From Marisa cornuarietis (Eukaryota; Mollusca; Gastropoda; Architaenioglossa; Ampullariidae), in assembly GCA_004794655.1 (NCBI GenBank), contig SMMW01000077.1, positions 868,001 to 932,000 of the forward strand: a stretch of 64,000 nt of DNA, read 5' to 3'. Each line of letters opens with the position of its first letter. The stretch's first letter is position 1. The notes under the pieces are model-generated. The model saw nothing but the letters and a program-made list of their open reading frames with translations. It searched no databases and was not told the DNA's origin. The position numbers were made by a program, and so were the translations under genes. This document shows positions 40,401 to 53,930 of the stretch, in pieces.

Positions 40401-43400
40401 CATGCCAGGTAGAATCTTATTTTTGTGCCTTCTTTAGATTGATTGGTTGACTACTTTTTATTTTTTATTTATTTTTATTTAATTAAAGTGAATTTGTAAG
40501 TTTTGTAGATGTAAAAAGACTTGTAACTGTTAAAATTTTGCTTCAGCACTTGGCATGGAACAGGAGATACCAGACTATGACCTTGATTCTGAGGATGAAA
40601 GCTGGCTAAATGAGCAGAGCAAAAAGATGGAGATCACCCCACTCAAGTTTGAAGAAATGATGGACAGGCTGGAGAAGGGTTCAGGACAGCAGGTCAGTTA
40701 CTGCTATTCTTTTTTCTTTACTGTTTTTCTGGTTTTTTTACATTTCTGTGTGAATACATCATATTTGTTGTTTCTACCACATGCATAATGTTGGTTTTTA
40801 TGCATATTCTGAGATGCAGTTGATCTAAGGATAGCAGACTTTGCATGGATAATTAAAGAGGATGAGGGACTTGGTTATCTCTGGTGCAGTCAGTAATAGT
40901 GGCATTTAACTGGCTTTGTCCTTGACAAAATTATTTGAGAATTTGATAGAGATAGATAGATGGTTACCTGGCGACTGAGTCTGTTGTCTGCTAGTCTGAT
41001 TTTTCTTTATTTTGGTGTTATTTTAGTCCTTGACATTTCAACTCTTTTTCTTCTTTGATCTTGAAGTCTGCTTTTGCTCTCTTTCAGTTTCTTAATACCC
41101 CTAAAAACGTCTGTTTGCACCAGCATTCTTTCAATAACACTTAAGGCAGCATTCTTTCAGCTTGTTCTAGAGCAAAATACATAGTCCAAACATCACCACA
41201 CTCTGCTTTCTTTGGCAAACTACCCCCAATAGAGGTCATAAATTTTTTGCTATAGTACTGTCATGATAGCTTTTATTTCTTTTAAGAAAAGAGACCCATG
41301 TATCTTTTATCCTTGCTACTGGTCAGACATATGACTTCCAGAGTACTGCAAAATTTGCTTATTGATCAGACAATATAGATTTGCATAGAGCATATCTGCA
41401 GAGGTAATTCTAGGCTGCGGCCTTGCTCCCGCAAAATTTTGCTGAGGGGCGCATAGTCAAAGTCAGTGCGACCATGCACCCGCAAAAATACTGGCTGGCA
41501 CACTTTTGAACAAGCGTTGCGGCACTTCAAAGCCCATAGTGAAAACATTTGGGACGGGAGAGGTCAAAGGGTATTGGAAGCAAGCGAGTTGATGCGACTG
41601 TCAACCCTGACTTTTCCTTCATGACAAGAACAGCAGAAGATGCCCTGGAAAGTAGAAATCAACAAGGACAGAAATAAACAAACTCGTCAGAGTGAGCCGC
41701 ACACATTGTTGGAACTGAAAATGTAGACAACGAAATAGACAAATTGAGACAGACTTCAACAAAACCACATCCAGAGAACCTGTCAGTGTGAATGGCCTTG
41801 GCTAATGAACGAGGAGGAAGGCATGCGATGTATAATTGTGCATAAAACAATAAGAACGCGTTGACAACCCCGGGACCGAGTGTTAAGTACCGAACAAGGA
41901 CGCTGCAGAGACATTCAGACTTAATACCACAAGCACTCTTTGGAGGCTGAAATTCTTCATAAAGATTTCAATTTTCAAACTAAACTATTTTCAATTCTAA
42001 TTTATTTCTGTCCTCATGACCTTTTCGGAACTTATGCCGGCGGTATTATATAACACTTAAAAATAACGTGTTGGGAGCTTGATACAACGTCACAGGACAC
42101 AGAAGCTATCAGGGTTGCTTTTGCGACAATCTGTGCAAGAACATTAATGACAGGTTCCCAAAAGATGCAAGATGAGTTCTTTCCATGCGCCCCATCTTTT
42201 TCCTGTCTGCAGAAGACAGATCACCCTATGGAGACAAAAAATTACAGATTTCTTTGGAAAACCAGCACGTGGGCAGCAAATTCAGTAAAATCTTGGTTAA
42301 CAAAGCATCATGTTTAGAGGAATGGATTATCGTCAAAGAAACTGTAATGCAGAATGCATATGGGAGAGATTCCACAAGCTGTTTAAACTGTTATTTGATT
42401 TTTACAGGGATTCATTTCCCAATTTGCTGGTTCTTGGAAAGCTGTGCCTCCTTATGCTATACCACAATGCAGGCTATGAGAGGGGGCTTCAGCCATCAAA
42501 ACCTAATAAAGTCTTCTCGTAGAAGTTTCCTCAAGGAGAAACATTTAAACCCCTGCACTAATGAGACATATAAAAAGTGTCTAAACATTAGCTCATAGCC
42601 CAATGAGATGGACACAAAGACTAATTGGTTTGCGAATTTAGGATGCTATGATCACACTAATGATGATGAAAGATAATTTATCGATATAAAAGAAAAAGAT
42701 ATTTATGTGATTAATCTTCAGTTTCTTGTGATTTATAAAGTATTTTGTTGTATACCAAACATTTATCGGAAAAAGAAGTTAAAATGTGTTTGTTTCGAGG
42801 GACCCCTTGTTTCATTTGTAGGGCCCTTTTTTTTCCATTGAGAGGGTCCCAGGGCCCCTCTTTTTGAAATCCTAGAATTACTCTGCATGCATATTTGCAT
42901 GCACACACTTTCTCACTTCATATACGTGCATTTCATTTATTTACATTATATACAAAAAGAGAAAAGTGTAGTGTTTGGTAGACCCAATGAAGGCATTGCA
43001 AGATCTTTTTTGAAAAAAATAGTGTTGGTGCCAGTGTCTAATGTACCTTTTGCCACTTGACATTTCTTTCAAATTTTTCATCAGTTATTTAATGCCATTC
43101 ATCAGATGTGAATATATTTTCACTTTGAAGTTATGAAAAAATGCACAATTAAAACAGATTTCATGTGATTCGTGGCCAGTTGGGATCTTAATACTTTACT
43201 GCACATGCTTATGCCAATATGTTCAGAAATAGAAGTACAGCATTAATAGAGTTTAGAAAACTAAACATTTCTTTTTACAGTGAAGTGGAGATATTGCAGT
43301 TATCCTTCGCACTTTTTGTTCTCCTTTTTCTTTAAGTAAAGAATTGTTTCATTTTTGTCACCTTGTTTATATGTTGACTGGCAAAGATGATTTGCTATTT

Positions 43401-46400
43401 GTCTTTTAATGAATTCACTGTTTAAAAATATCAGATACATCTACTTGTTTGTATATCATTACTTTATTATATCTTGTACCTCAATACAGGTAGTGACTCT
43501 ACAAGAAGCAAAGTTGCTGCTGAAGGAAGATGATGATCTCATAATTGCTGTCTATGACTACTGGCTCAATAAACGCCTTCGTCTGGTGAGTATGGCTAAT
43601 GAATTAAGACTTGAGCTGTGCTACATCAGCTGATCTGAAGGTTTATTTGTCCATCTGTAATGAAGAACATAATGTATTTACATATTCTGTGGACTGATTG
43701 ATGTGCTTTGCAGGAGATGCCTTTGATCCCTCAAGTGAAGTGTGAGAAGAGAGATGGAACAACTACAAACAATCCATACGTGGCTTTCCGCAGAAGAACA
43801 GAAAAGATGCAAACAAGAAAGGTATTATCAAAGAAGAAGTTTCAGCTCTTAAATGTCATCTTTTTTTAAATTGATGTTATCTTGTTATGTTTTGAAATTA
43901 TGTGAGAAGTAATGTTTTAATAAATAATCTATGTGAAGTCCATCATGTTTGGTGGACATTATGTACACTTTGTTAATGTTGTTTCACCACAGTACCTTTC
44001 TTTCTTCAAAGTTTCTGCTGCCCACTGCATTTTTTTCATGAGGCAGATTGTGACTTTTTTCCACTTGTGCTTTTGAAGTTTAATGTTTTGTTTTATTTCT
44101 TCTACCCTACAGAATCGAAAGAATGACGAGGTCTCCTATGAGAAGATGTTGAAACTGAAACGAGATCTCTGTAAAGCTGTGTAAGTCAATTTAAAAAAAA
44201 AACTGTGATACTTTCTTTTAATGTTATTTGTCATATGGTTGGTTCATTTAGCAGAATGAAACATAAACAGTTTCTTAAAAAAGTATTTTGGCGTGTACAG
44301 GACCCTTCTTGAACTGATCAAGCGTCGAGAAAAGAGCAAGAAAGAAATGCTGCAGCTTTCAATAGAAATTTTGGAAAAACGGTAAGACGTTTGCTCCTAG
44401 AGGCAGTAGGATTTCATGTTTAAAATGCTTGGTACTGTCCAGAACCTCATCTCTCTCCCTGTTGTCTCGGGTTTACATTTGATTGATGTCTTATGTCATC
44501 ATGTCATGTTTTAAAAAATTGGTTCTATGCTGTGGATGTTGTTGCCAGGTATCAAATGGAAGATTTCAGTGGCAGTTTGTTAGCAGAGGCAGAAGCTGAA
44601 CGTGACAAGCATCCTTCTTTTATACCTCCCTACACCTTAACAGCACGTGGCCAGCCTGGTTCCTTTAATGGAGTGAGTGTTAAGGACTGCTTAGTCGTCA
44701 GTCTTTGGTAGCATGCTGCTGACAACTGGGCATTTTCATGCATATCATAAATTTAATCTTGACTGATACCCTGTTCATATTGCTTGCATTGTCATCTGCT
44801 AATGGAAAAACAAAAGTTAGAGGGTTGTATTCAAAACCTAAAATCATGAAATGCAAATGTTGTCCCCAAGTTTGCATTTTTTAGGCAATATTATATGGTA
44901 TTGGTTGATGTTTGATTTTATATTTGGCTTGTTTTATCAACGGTTATGTTCTTGTTACAAACAGATCTGGCTTTTATTATTTGGCCTATTTTATGTGTTG
45001 GTCAGAGCATAGCTGTGTCATAGCAGTGATGATGAAGTCTTTGGCTCTCTTTATAAAGTCTGGTTTGCTGCATATGTCAAAGAATTTTTTTTTATTTTTT
45101 GGAAATAGGAAGAGGTTCCTCCAATCCGAAAGAAACGTCCATATAGACGCCGCAATAAGCAGCCTCAGCAGCAGCACCCTAATTCTGTTGCTGTTACAGC
45201 CACTGTGGCAGCAACTACAGCATCTTTTGCAGATGTGGATGTTTTACATCATGAAATGGAGAGCTCTGATGATGACCTTTTGTCACCTGTAAGTTGGATA
45301 TGCGGTTGATTCATCACTTTACTCATTCTTTCTAAATATAGAAATATAAGAGGAATATATGTTGTTTGCATACACTCAACTGTGTCCTCTGATCACTCAG
45401 ATAAAGATGTGTTTTAGTGCAGCACATCATACCGAGGTACGTTTCCATATTATGACTTTTGTGTTGATTTATTACAAACATTTTGAATGTAAACTATCTG
45501 AGTATGCTAAATGGACAAATAGGGATTGTTGGTCACTTTACTATTATGCAAAATCATGAAAATTTCCATTGTAAATTTTGATTTTGTATTAGGCAATGTC
45601 ACCATCTGATCATGAAGATGACAATGATCCTGATGGCCCATTTGCTTTCAAGAGGAGAAGATACTGTGCTTATTATGCAGTAAGCATTCTTACAGTCAAT
45701 TTTGTAGCTTAAGTTTTACAGCATATCTATGGCTCACAGAATCACATTTGCACCCATCTCCCCCCCCCCTAATTTTACTTGTTCCTTTTTCTTGAAGTTT
45801 GTTTGTTATGTGTGCATTGTGCACAGTTTTATTTGCTCACAAATAATATGAAGAATAATGTTAACCTCTTGACCTTAATTCATGGATTCTAGGCTATTGC
45901 AAAAAAGTTGGTCTGCCAAAAGTATGCATGTGATATTCAACACTACTAGTTCAATAGTGCATGGAAAAAGTTGATAGATGGGGTGTAATTTTACCCCCTC
46001 CTGCAGAGCATGATCTTGCAGTTGAGGCTGGTAAGGTTAGGGTTAGAGACCAAAAGACAATATTGAGCTAGTTACTCTAGAATGTAGAAAAGTACCCTAT
46101 TTCTAAAGTATTGCAAAAGGAACTTATAGATAGGACAAACATAAAATAGCCAGAAATCAACCTTTCCTACCTTTTTCCATCCCGAAGTGCAATTTTTTCT
46201 AAATCCAAAAGGAATGAGATATATGCAGTATAATTGTAAAAAGTCTTTAATATGCAGGGTTTTGCAGACGACACTGATAGTCTGTTTCGGCAGACAGTAA
46301 AGTTCAAATGGTTGCACATCAAGTAGAAATAAGTGAACATTGTCAACATGCTATTGCCTTTAATAGGTTTGTCTTGATTATTATTATCATCATCGTTGAC

Positions 46401-49400
46401 ATAAAATTCAGTCAGTAGCTGTGCACCATGTTAAAATTGAACGTTTCATTTGTTAGAATTTTGTGTAAATATGATTTGGAGACAGACATAAAAGATATTG
46501 ATAAGCTGTGTCTGGAAGGAACAACCTAATCAGTCAGATAGGAAATATTTGTAAACATAGAAGACATTAGCATCTGCGGTTGCAAACTGGATACAGAGTT
46601 GAAATATAAAGATAAGGCATTAGTTTTGGTATCAAAGAAGGGAGTGCCCATTTTTGATGAAAATTTTTAAGTATTTACTACCTTTTTAAACCAAAGCAAC
46701 TTCACTAACAGCACTTTGTAAGTAGAATGTATCGATGGGTCAGTATGGAGATGATGTATCTTCTGTTATTTGTGATCTTATTGTTTGCTTATTTATAATT
46801 GAGGGAATTTATATAACTTGTTGAAGATACTTTGTTGTACAAGTTTTTTTTCATAAGTGGTCATAAGCTTCAGAATGTTAAAGTTTCACCGTCATTTTTT
46901 TTAGTTTTTTTCTAGCAGTTGTTCCTTAACAGCATGAAGCTGACATTGAAAAGAGGGGTAATCTTATACTGTATGTGTATTTTCTCATTTATCTTGAAGC
47001 AGTGAAGTACTATTGTTACCGAGTATGATTCATCAGAAAAGCTCTATGGGGTTAATCTGCAATCTCATTGGGTGCAAGGACATGATTGAGTTAAAGTGTG
47101 AGGTGTCAGTAATTCTTAGTGATCAGCCTTGCACATATAATGGTGCCAATGTCACCTCTACCCAATTGCACAATCCTTTGTATGCATTTCCAGCCCCTGT
47201 TCAACCGACTAGGCAACTGGCCGTGGTGTGACCCTGCAGAGGGTGGTTTGGGCGATAAACGACACCGTTTTTCCCTCACCATGCTGCCGGGTGGCCGGTG
47301 TATTGGTTATGCTCGTCAGCGAGTGGGGAGGGGAGGAAGGTATGGCATTACAAACATCAGCTGGCACTGAGTGCTAGTATGGATGTCCAGATGTCATTTT
47401 CCTTGACATGAATACCAAAATCAACCCTCACAACAGTTGATTTTAATGGCAAGCTTTAATTTCTTGTTTACTGTGAGAAATTGTTGTTCAAATATAAAGA
47501 AGATATATGCAACATGCTCAAATAATAAAGTAGAAGAGATTTCCAAAGATGCTTCTAGGAACCACCCTTTCAGTATTTCCATAGAATCTCTGCATGGAGA
47601 GCACAATTCAAAGGTCAGCACTAGTACTTGTCAGTCAGAGAATCCTATTGCCATGCATTTTAACATATGTAGGAATGTCGGAAACAACAAAAAGTGAGAA
47701 CCAAAAAGTTGCAGTGAAAACTCTGTTTCAAAAGCAGAGTAATGGAGAATGATTGGGAAAAGCTTCTGTTTAAGTCTACTGAAAAACAGCAAAAATGTAC
47801 TGCAAGACAACTCAACATATGACATTTGTAAGATCGGAAAAGGCTGAAGCCTAGTGCGTGCTGCAAACAAATGAAGACAGTAAATGTTTCTTTATACTCA
47901 AATGTGCTGCAGTGATCAAAAAGGTTATTTCAGAAAAACTGCATATGACTTTCATTTAAATGGAAATCTTACATGAAAAGCTTTTCTAAGTCTCCTAGGC
48001 CTAGTTTTGTAATGTCCTAGAAGCATCTCTGTTCTTCAACTTGTTCTTATGCATATTGATTTTCCAGATTCCAGTCCTGCCAGGTGTGTATGGCAGCCAG
48101 ATTATATTTTTGAACTTTATGGTGAAGGATGATCAGAAAAACTGTCAGCAATATATGCCTCTTCAGAACATAAATACTAAATTGATTTCTTTGAGGATGG
48201 TGGCCATCCTTTTCTCCTGTCGTTATTTCTGTGAAGGGTGTCTGGTATCAATGAACAATTTTTGTCACACAGTTTTCTGATGCATCCATGCATTTGTTTT
48301 ATTTTGAGTGCAGACGTCATACATTCTTGTCACTTTTAAGACAAAGAATGGTGCCAAGTGAGAAGCCTTATTTATGACTGAGATATTTCTGTGCTTATTT
48401 TCAGGGTTATATTGGACAGAGCACACTCTCCATGGGACGAAGCTCTTGAGAAAGTTGATCTTTCTTCTCATTCTTGTGTGGGGCGAACCAGCGAGTACAT
48501 CACATATATACGAGAAAGAAAAATGTACGTCATTTATATTGAGAAAATCTGGTTTTTCTCTTCTAAAAATATATTCAACCTTTAAAATTGTTTTCTAGTG
48601 CTGTTTGTAGGTTTTGAGATGATATTTTGGTAAACATGTATCTTCTCCATGAACATGAGTCTTGGCCATCATATTCATGACTCCAAAGCCTTATTTTCTT
48701 GTTTCCAGTCCATTTTATCGACCACAGACACCTCCACCAGAAGATGATGCATTACGGGAAGAACAGTGGTCATCGTCGCATCCAGCTACCATGGCAGCCT
48801 GTCCAACAGCGGCATTAGTATCAGCATCAGAGATGAACCAGGAAACATACCAGGTGCACTATGAACAACTGCTGCAGATGCAGCGGGATCAAGAAACCCG
48901 CCGGCTGAATCAGGATTTGTCAAGTGCTGTTGTCGTGGGTGATGAAATGGGTACGCCCAACAATAAAGTGCAGCATTCCTTTTCTTCACAACCTACCTCT
49001 CGTTTTACTCTAGACTCTGCAAGTGCTGAATTTGCTGCAACAGCAGTGAGAAGCACAGCACAGTTAGAGACAAGTGTTGTCAAAAGTAGCAGTGAGCCAA
49101 ACTTTGGCTTTGTGTCCAGTTTGTCGAACCTTGTGACAAGTAGTGCAAATATAGCAAGTGTAACTACCGTGGTGTCAGATGCTGCTGTCACAATTCCCTC
49201 TTCATCTTTAATTTCTTCCATATCAGCTGTCACACAATCTCTTGCTTCACCGCCATCATCCACTCATTCCTCCATCATGGTGGCAAAACCTCAGATTGTA
49301 TCTTCAGCATCTTCGTCTGTGACCCTGAGTCTACCACAGATGTTGGTTTCTGCGTCATCAACACTGCCATCTGTGGTGTCTGTCTTCACCCCTTCGCTCC

Positions 49401-52235
49401 TCCAGTCACACCCACATCGACATCTGCTGTTACAGACTGCCGCAGGCCAGCAGCTTGCAACATGCAACGGACCAATAACAGCATCACCCGTTACTTCGTT
49501 ATCATCACCATCATTATTGCTACAGAGTAAGTTGTGCTGTCATTGTTAATTGATTTTGTTTTTAGTAGGTATTAATAAGAAACCTATCAGTGGATTCTTT
49601 CTTTCCTGTGCTTGTTTCATGTTTTCCAACAACCCCACACCCATCCCTTTCACAGGTTCTATTTCTTGTGCCACCCTGGTAAATGTTAAGATACATGGTA
49701 AAGATGTGAGATTAGCCACATGCATTTGGCACATCATGAATCCAAGTAGTCTTTGTATATTTTTATTATTATAAGAACACTAAAAAAGTCATGAGAAGTA
49801 GAATTTGGGAAAAGATGAAAGATAAAACGAGAAATTTGTGTTAATGATGTAATGTTATATAATATTTCTATAGAACATGGTTATTTTTATTTATTGATAG
49901 CTTTGGATTGAGTTTAATTGTAAAATTATGGGCATTTCACATTCTGCAAACAGTTGTAGTTTAATAACTGACAAGAGGTATCGGTGCCATAAGGTTTGTT
50001 TTGTACTTAAGGATTTACCTTATTCACTAGTCATTCAATATTTTCTCCTTTGATGGTGGTAGTCACAACCTTTTTATCTGTCTAGAGTCTTAGGAGTCTA
50101 AGTTCACATGTTGCTTAAAAATAATGACCTTATTTAATCTGATGTATTGTGCCTCATAACTTGTGTTTTTCTGCATGCTCCCTGCACTTTTTGAAACAAC
50201 TCACTTTTCATAGATTTATTATAAAAAAATCAATTGAATATTTCATGCTTAAAAATGTTTCCATTTGAAAACAAGGCTCTTTCCAAATGATTCAAATCTT
50301 GTTTGCCTCAGACTTAATTAACTAGATATATTTTAAAACCATGTGTGTCATGCGTTTTAACAAACATAAGTGCAGACTACTAGAGAAAATCACATGTTTG
50401 GCTTTGTGAACTTTTTTCCTTCTACATTCAGCAGTGTTTACAATGTTTACAATTTGCTGTCCAGTCTTTAACACACCCCCAGTAGTAGTATATAGTAGTA
50501 GTATAAGTTGGTTCCAGTTACATTTTACTTCCAAGCCTTATTGCTAAAAATATTGAAATGACTGCTGTTCTTTTTTTGAGAAGAGAAACTTATTAAATTG
50601 ATTAGTGTACAGTCATTTCTCTTCTTCCTGTAATATCAGGTTAAGATGTCAGTGAAAATTGAGAGCACTGCAAACACTTGAGAATGGGTCTCTTTCCCTC
50701 ACAGTAATGATGAACTCCCTTTGCTGGTCAGGAACCAACAACCCATCAAGTGTATGCAGCTGAACAGTGACTCTAGCATTGTTATCAACCAAGTTAAAAC
50801 ATATGCTATTTCCATTTGTTTTATTTACTGAGCAGCAAATTTAATTGAGATTGTTTAGCTTCAAATGCTATTCTGCTTTACATGTGCAACCATGTAGTTC
50901 ATACGATACATAAAATAAGGGTTGAATGCACTGGTATAGAAGAATTATTTACCACCCTGATGATTCTTCTATCCTAGTCAACATTAAATATAGCTTTTAA
51001 CGTATCGTTTGAACTGTTTACTGATGGTATTAACAGATGTGCTGGCAACTGATGCATTTATTTCCGTTCAGACAAAAACAGTGGACTTTCAACATCACCG
51101 GCAGCCTCAGTGCTTCAGCTGAACTTCCCTATTACTACAGCCACGGCTCCTCGTGCTACAGTTCCTTCCTCAACTGCCATCCCCTCTCCATCTGTTGCAC
51201 CACAGACTATTCTTTCTCCTGCCCTCAGTTCTTCACCAGTCTGTGCAGCGACTGTCCAGTCTTTGGGACCAGGTGGGACTGCATCATCTCCTCTGACCAT
51301 GGGTACTGTAGGAAACACTGGTGTTAGTGGCAGTCTGCCTGTTGGGAAAATGATGGTCAGCAAAGTCTTACCCCAGGGCGTGGGAGTTTCTGGACTGCTC
51401 CCTGCAGCATCATCTCCCATGGATATTTTAAAGTAAGAGCAAACAAACCCTTACACATGCTTCTCAGTATTTCCACTACATCAAAGCCCGTTCAACACTC
51501 TGAATAACATAAAGTCTATAAATGTTCACTTTATTAGCATGCTGAGCTGTTTGTAGCTAGGCTAGGGTACAGTTCTATACAAGTTCTGTTATTACTACTT
51601 CTGCTATTACAGATCAACTTGCTTTTTCAGGGGCAAGTTGCACAACACATTTCTAATTTTAAACACTTTTAGGCCTTAAATCTATTTAGATAATCAGTTT
51701 AAAGTGTACACCACAATTTTAGAATTTTTAAAACTAAAACTGCTTTAAGTAAGATAAAGTTGTTTATGTCTGACTTTCCGTCCTGTCAGTACAATTTTGT
51801 GTATGTTCTTGTGCAATGCATCTAAATGACAGAGAAGAGATTTTGCTTTTTTTTAACAGTTTTAAGGTTTAGAAGCATGTTGTGCAACCAGCGCCTGAAC
51901 TTTATGGCAAGCTAAAATGGCTGAGAAGAGGGAAGAGTCATTAGGATGTTATTTGATTTAAAAGCATGGATTATTATATGTTTTATGTTTGATTGTTCCT
52001 AAACTTGGAATTTTTCTACATTCAGAAAAGGTAATTTTTACTTAAGACATTCTTCTTATTATTATTATTATTCGTTTTCGCCCCCAATGGAGCATAGGGC
52101 CGCAACTACACCTACTTAAGACATGGCATACTTAAAAATATCTTTTCCCCATAACTTTACAGACAAAACCATGAGGATGGAAATGCTGTTCATATGTTCA
52201 ACTCTGACACTGCAATGGCTATGGACGTATCCTGA
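37441..52235 (+). CDS. EPC1: Enhancer of polycomb homologue (NuA4/TIP60 subunit)
   Basis: Scaffold of the NuA4/TIP60 histone acetyltransferase complex in the nucleus; a single gene standing for vertebrate EPC1/EPC2. Exons are 37441-37593, 40038-40194, 40547-40692, 43490-43585, 43714-43821, 44113-44180, 44301-44381, 44549-44672, 45109-45288, 45593-45679, 47194-47339, 48405-48524, 48709-49526, 51072-51432 and 52163-52235. This gives 906 codons with stop; human EPC1 is 836 aa. The N-terminal EPcA region is well kept: SFRARALDVSKPMPIYR, INRAVVQMPTGMEKEEE, DYDLDSEDESW, FEEMMDRLEKGSGQQ, EAKLLLKEDDDLI, NPYVAFRRRTEKMQTRKNRK and RREKSKKEMLQLS. The EPC C-terminal domain follows (DNDPDGPFAFKRR, NWPWCDPAEGGLGDKR, RCIGYARQRVGRGGR, VILDRAHSPWDEAL). 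Exons 13-14 are a low-complexity Ser/Thr/Ala/Val-rich region. The last exon ends NSDTAMAMDVS, matching the vertebrate NTVAMEVT end. Confidence 0.96.
38611..38805 (+). repeat. tRNA-derived SINE, copy 5
   Basis: Motifs in family order: GGTGGTCTCGTGACGCAATA, GTTAGCATCTGTCACCAGCA, GCCCTGGGTTCCAGTC, CTGCATGTGGCATATGTTTG, GCTCGGCATAAAACACCAAT. EPC intron 1, sense orientation. Confidence 0.86.
39498..39720 (+). repeat. Second tRNA-related SINE type
   Basis: The head GGTTGGTGGCGCAGTGGCGA looks like a tRNA A-box, and GTGTCACGGGTTCTTACGTC about 60 bases on looks like a B-box. The body differs from the five-copy family. It ends in AT-rich sequence (GATGAATAAATTTGTAAG). One copy seen; EPC intron 1. Confidence 0.6.
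41399..42885 (+). mobile_element. Internally deleted hAT transposon with transposase remnants
   Basis: About 1.49 kb in EPC intron 3. Ends CAGAGGTAATTCTAGG and CCTAGAATTACTCTG are inverted, one indel apart. Near 42370-42590, split between two frames, lie pieces of a hAT C-terminal dimerisation domain: FPNLLVLGKLCLLM, YHNAGYERG, then GFSHQNLIKSSRRSFLKEK. Frameshift and missing upstream domains make it inactive. GCATATCTG and GCATATTTG near the ends may be the target duplication, but the right copy is offset by three bases. Confidence 0.8.
45680..47193. other. EPC intron 10
   Basis: 1.5 kb of AT-rich sequence, a poly-C run near 45761-45769 and a short GGTTAGGGTTAG near 46034. No coding or named repeat recognised. 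Confidence 0.6.
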
Positions 52236-53771
52236 CAGGCGTTGGATGCTGACCTGGAACAACAACCGCTGCAGCGTTAAGCGCATCTCCGTCTGCACCC
52301 AGCATCAGCATTCTCAGCTGCCAGCCATGTTTAAGAGCTTGGGAGGGGAAGAGAGCAGCTGGTGCACAGAAATAGCTGCTTTAAGTTCTGATGGCTGTAT
52401 CAAGAGGCTTCAATGACATCAGTGGATGTTACCGCAACGGACCTGGCTGTGGACATAACTCTACCTGCTGTTGAAGAATTCCTGGTGTAATATCACAGAT
52501 AAATGGTAGTTAAGAAGCTGTGCCCCATGGAGTTCTAATGGTAGGTCTTGCCACAGAAGTAGTGCTTTTGTACGTCTTTAGAATCTGTTTCAAGTCTTGC
52601 CAGTCTTGCACTCCAGTCCTTGTTGGCTTTACTGGAATGGAAGGGGCAGAAGTCAAATTCTGGCGTTGAATTTTCACTCGGGCACTGCAAACAACTGGAA
52701 GAAAAACGTTATTTTTAAAAAATGCAGAAATATCACTATTGACAAATTATGATCATTTGTAATTCAGTTCTGTAAACAGTTTATGACTGCAGTAAGGGTA
52801 AAGAGAGAGAAGGATGAAGACTGTAATGATAGTAATAATTATGTCCCTTTCTTTAACACTCTTGCATTGACTCTTATCTTCATACACTATCACTGACCCT
52901 TGGTCAAAAAAGGGAGTTGTTGGAATGAGGTTGAGAAGACGTCAGAGTTTGGAAACTTTGGAAAATTGTCCTTGATCTTAACATTGCTATTGAAAGGCAT
53001 GCTGTAATACCAGTTAGTCACATCTTTTGTCTGTGAGGTAGAGTTCATTTGCCATATAAAACACTTCTACACAAGATGTATATCACGGTATTCTCTTGTT
53101 CATTGCAAGAAAGCATTTTCTGGAGCTTTCATTGATTTTTAGCAACTATTGCATATCAAAGTAGTCCATTTGATATATTGCACGAAGAATCATAGCCTAC
53201 TTCAGTTTTAAACAGATACTTTAAGCTATGAATCTGTTTCATGCATGTTTCCTCTTTAAAAAAAAAACAGCAGGAAAATGAATAAGTGTATACTGGCATG
53301 TACTGAAAATAGATTAACAGACTTTGTGCAACTAAAATTCTAAATGTGCTACAAATTAAGCATGCCGCTTTTTTAAAAATCCGTTGTTTGAAAAGTTACT
53401 CACCATATTAAACATGACATAAATATTAAGTTGAAAGCTTATGCAAAGTGTTCATATTCCTAAATTTAGACTCTTTAAAAAATCATGTGGTCCTAGACAT
53501 CCTTTTTATTGATACTGACTTTAGAACATAAATGTTTTTCCACACAAAACAACATGACCATCAGCAATGTGTTCAGCTATAAAAAAAAAAAAAGAAAAAG
53601 CACAACATTCATTGTTTTCTTACTTCTCCTCCTCCCCTTTTTTCACTTATCTTTCACCAACACAATAACATTTTAATTTTATTTAGGTATTAGACCTGGT
53701 AATCCTTATTTGTGAGTTATTTCAAAAAGACGAGCAAAGCAAAGTCTTAATAGGTGTGTGATGGTTTAGAG

Positions 53772-53930
53772 CAGCGTTTCTCAACCTTTTACTTGTGACG
53801 CCCCCCCAGACGAATAAAGGTACGTCCGCGCGCCCCCCTTAGCCACTAATACCTATATGAGATATGAGAAAATGACCGCCTTTGCGGCCCCCTTTTCAGC
53901 AGCTAGCGCCCCCCAGGTTGAGAACCGCGG
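53772..53930. mobile_element. hAT-type MITE with perfect 8-bp target duplication
   Basis: Element runs CAGCGTTTCTCAACCTTTT to GGTTGAGAACCGCGG, typical hAT termini. It is flanked by GTTTAGAG at 53764-53771 and 53931-53938. GC-rich interior with poly-C runs. Lies in the probable EPC 3' UTR. The perfect duplication suggests recent insertion. Confidence 0.92.

Noticed and set aside
42185..42598. 137-codon frame as a host gene
   Set aside because: It carries hAT transposase fragments with a frameshift, inside matched inverted termini.
48662..48708. EPC exon 13 starting at the upstream in-frame ATG
   Set aside because: The stretch before 48709 is intron; the TTTCCAG acceptor joins in phase 2 with exon 12.
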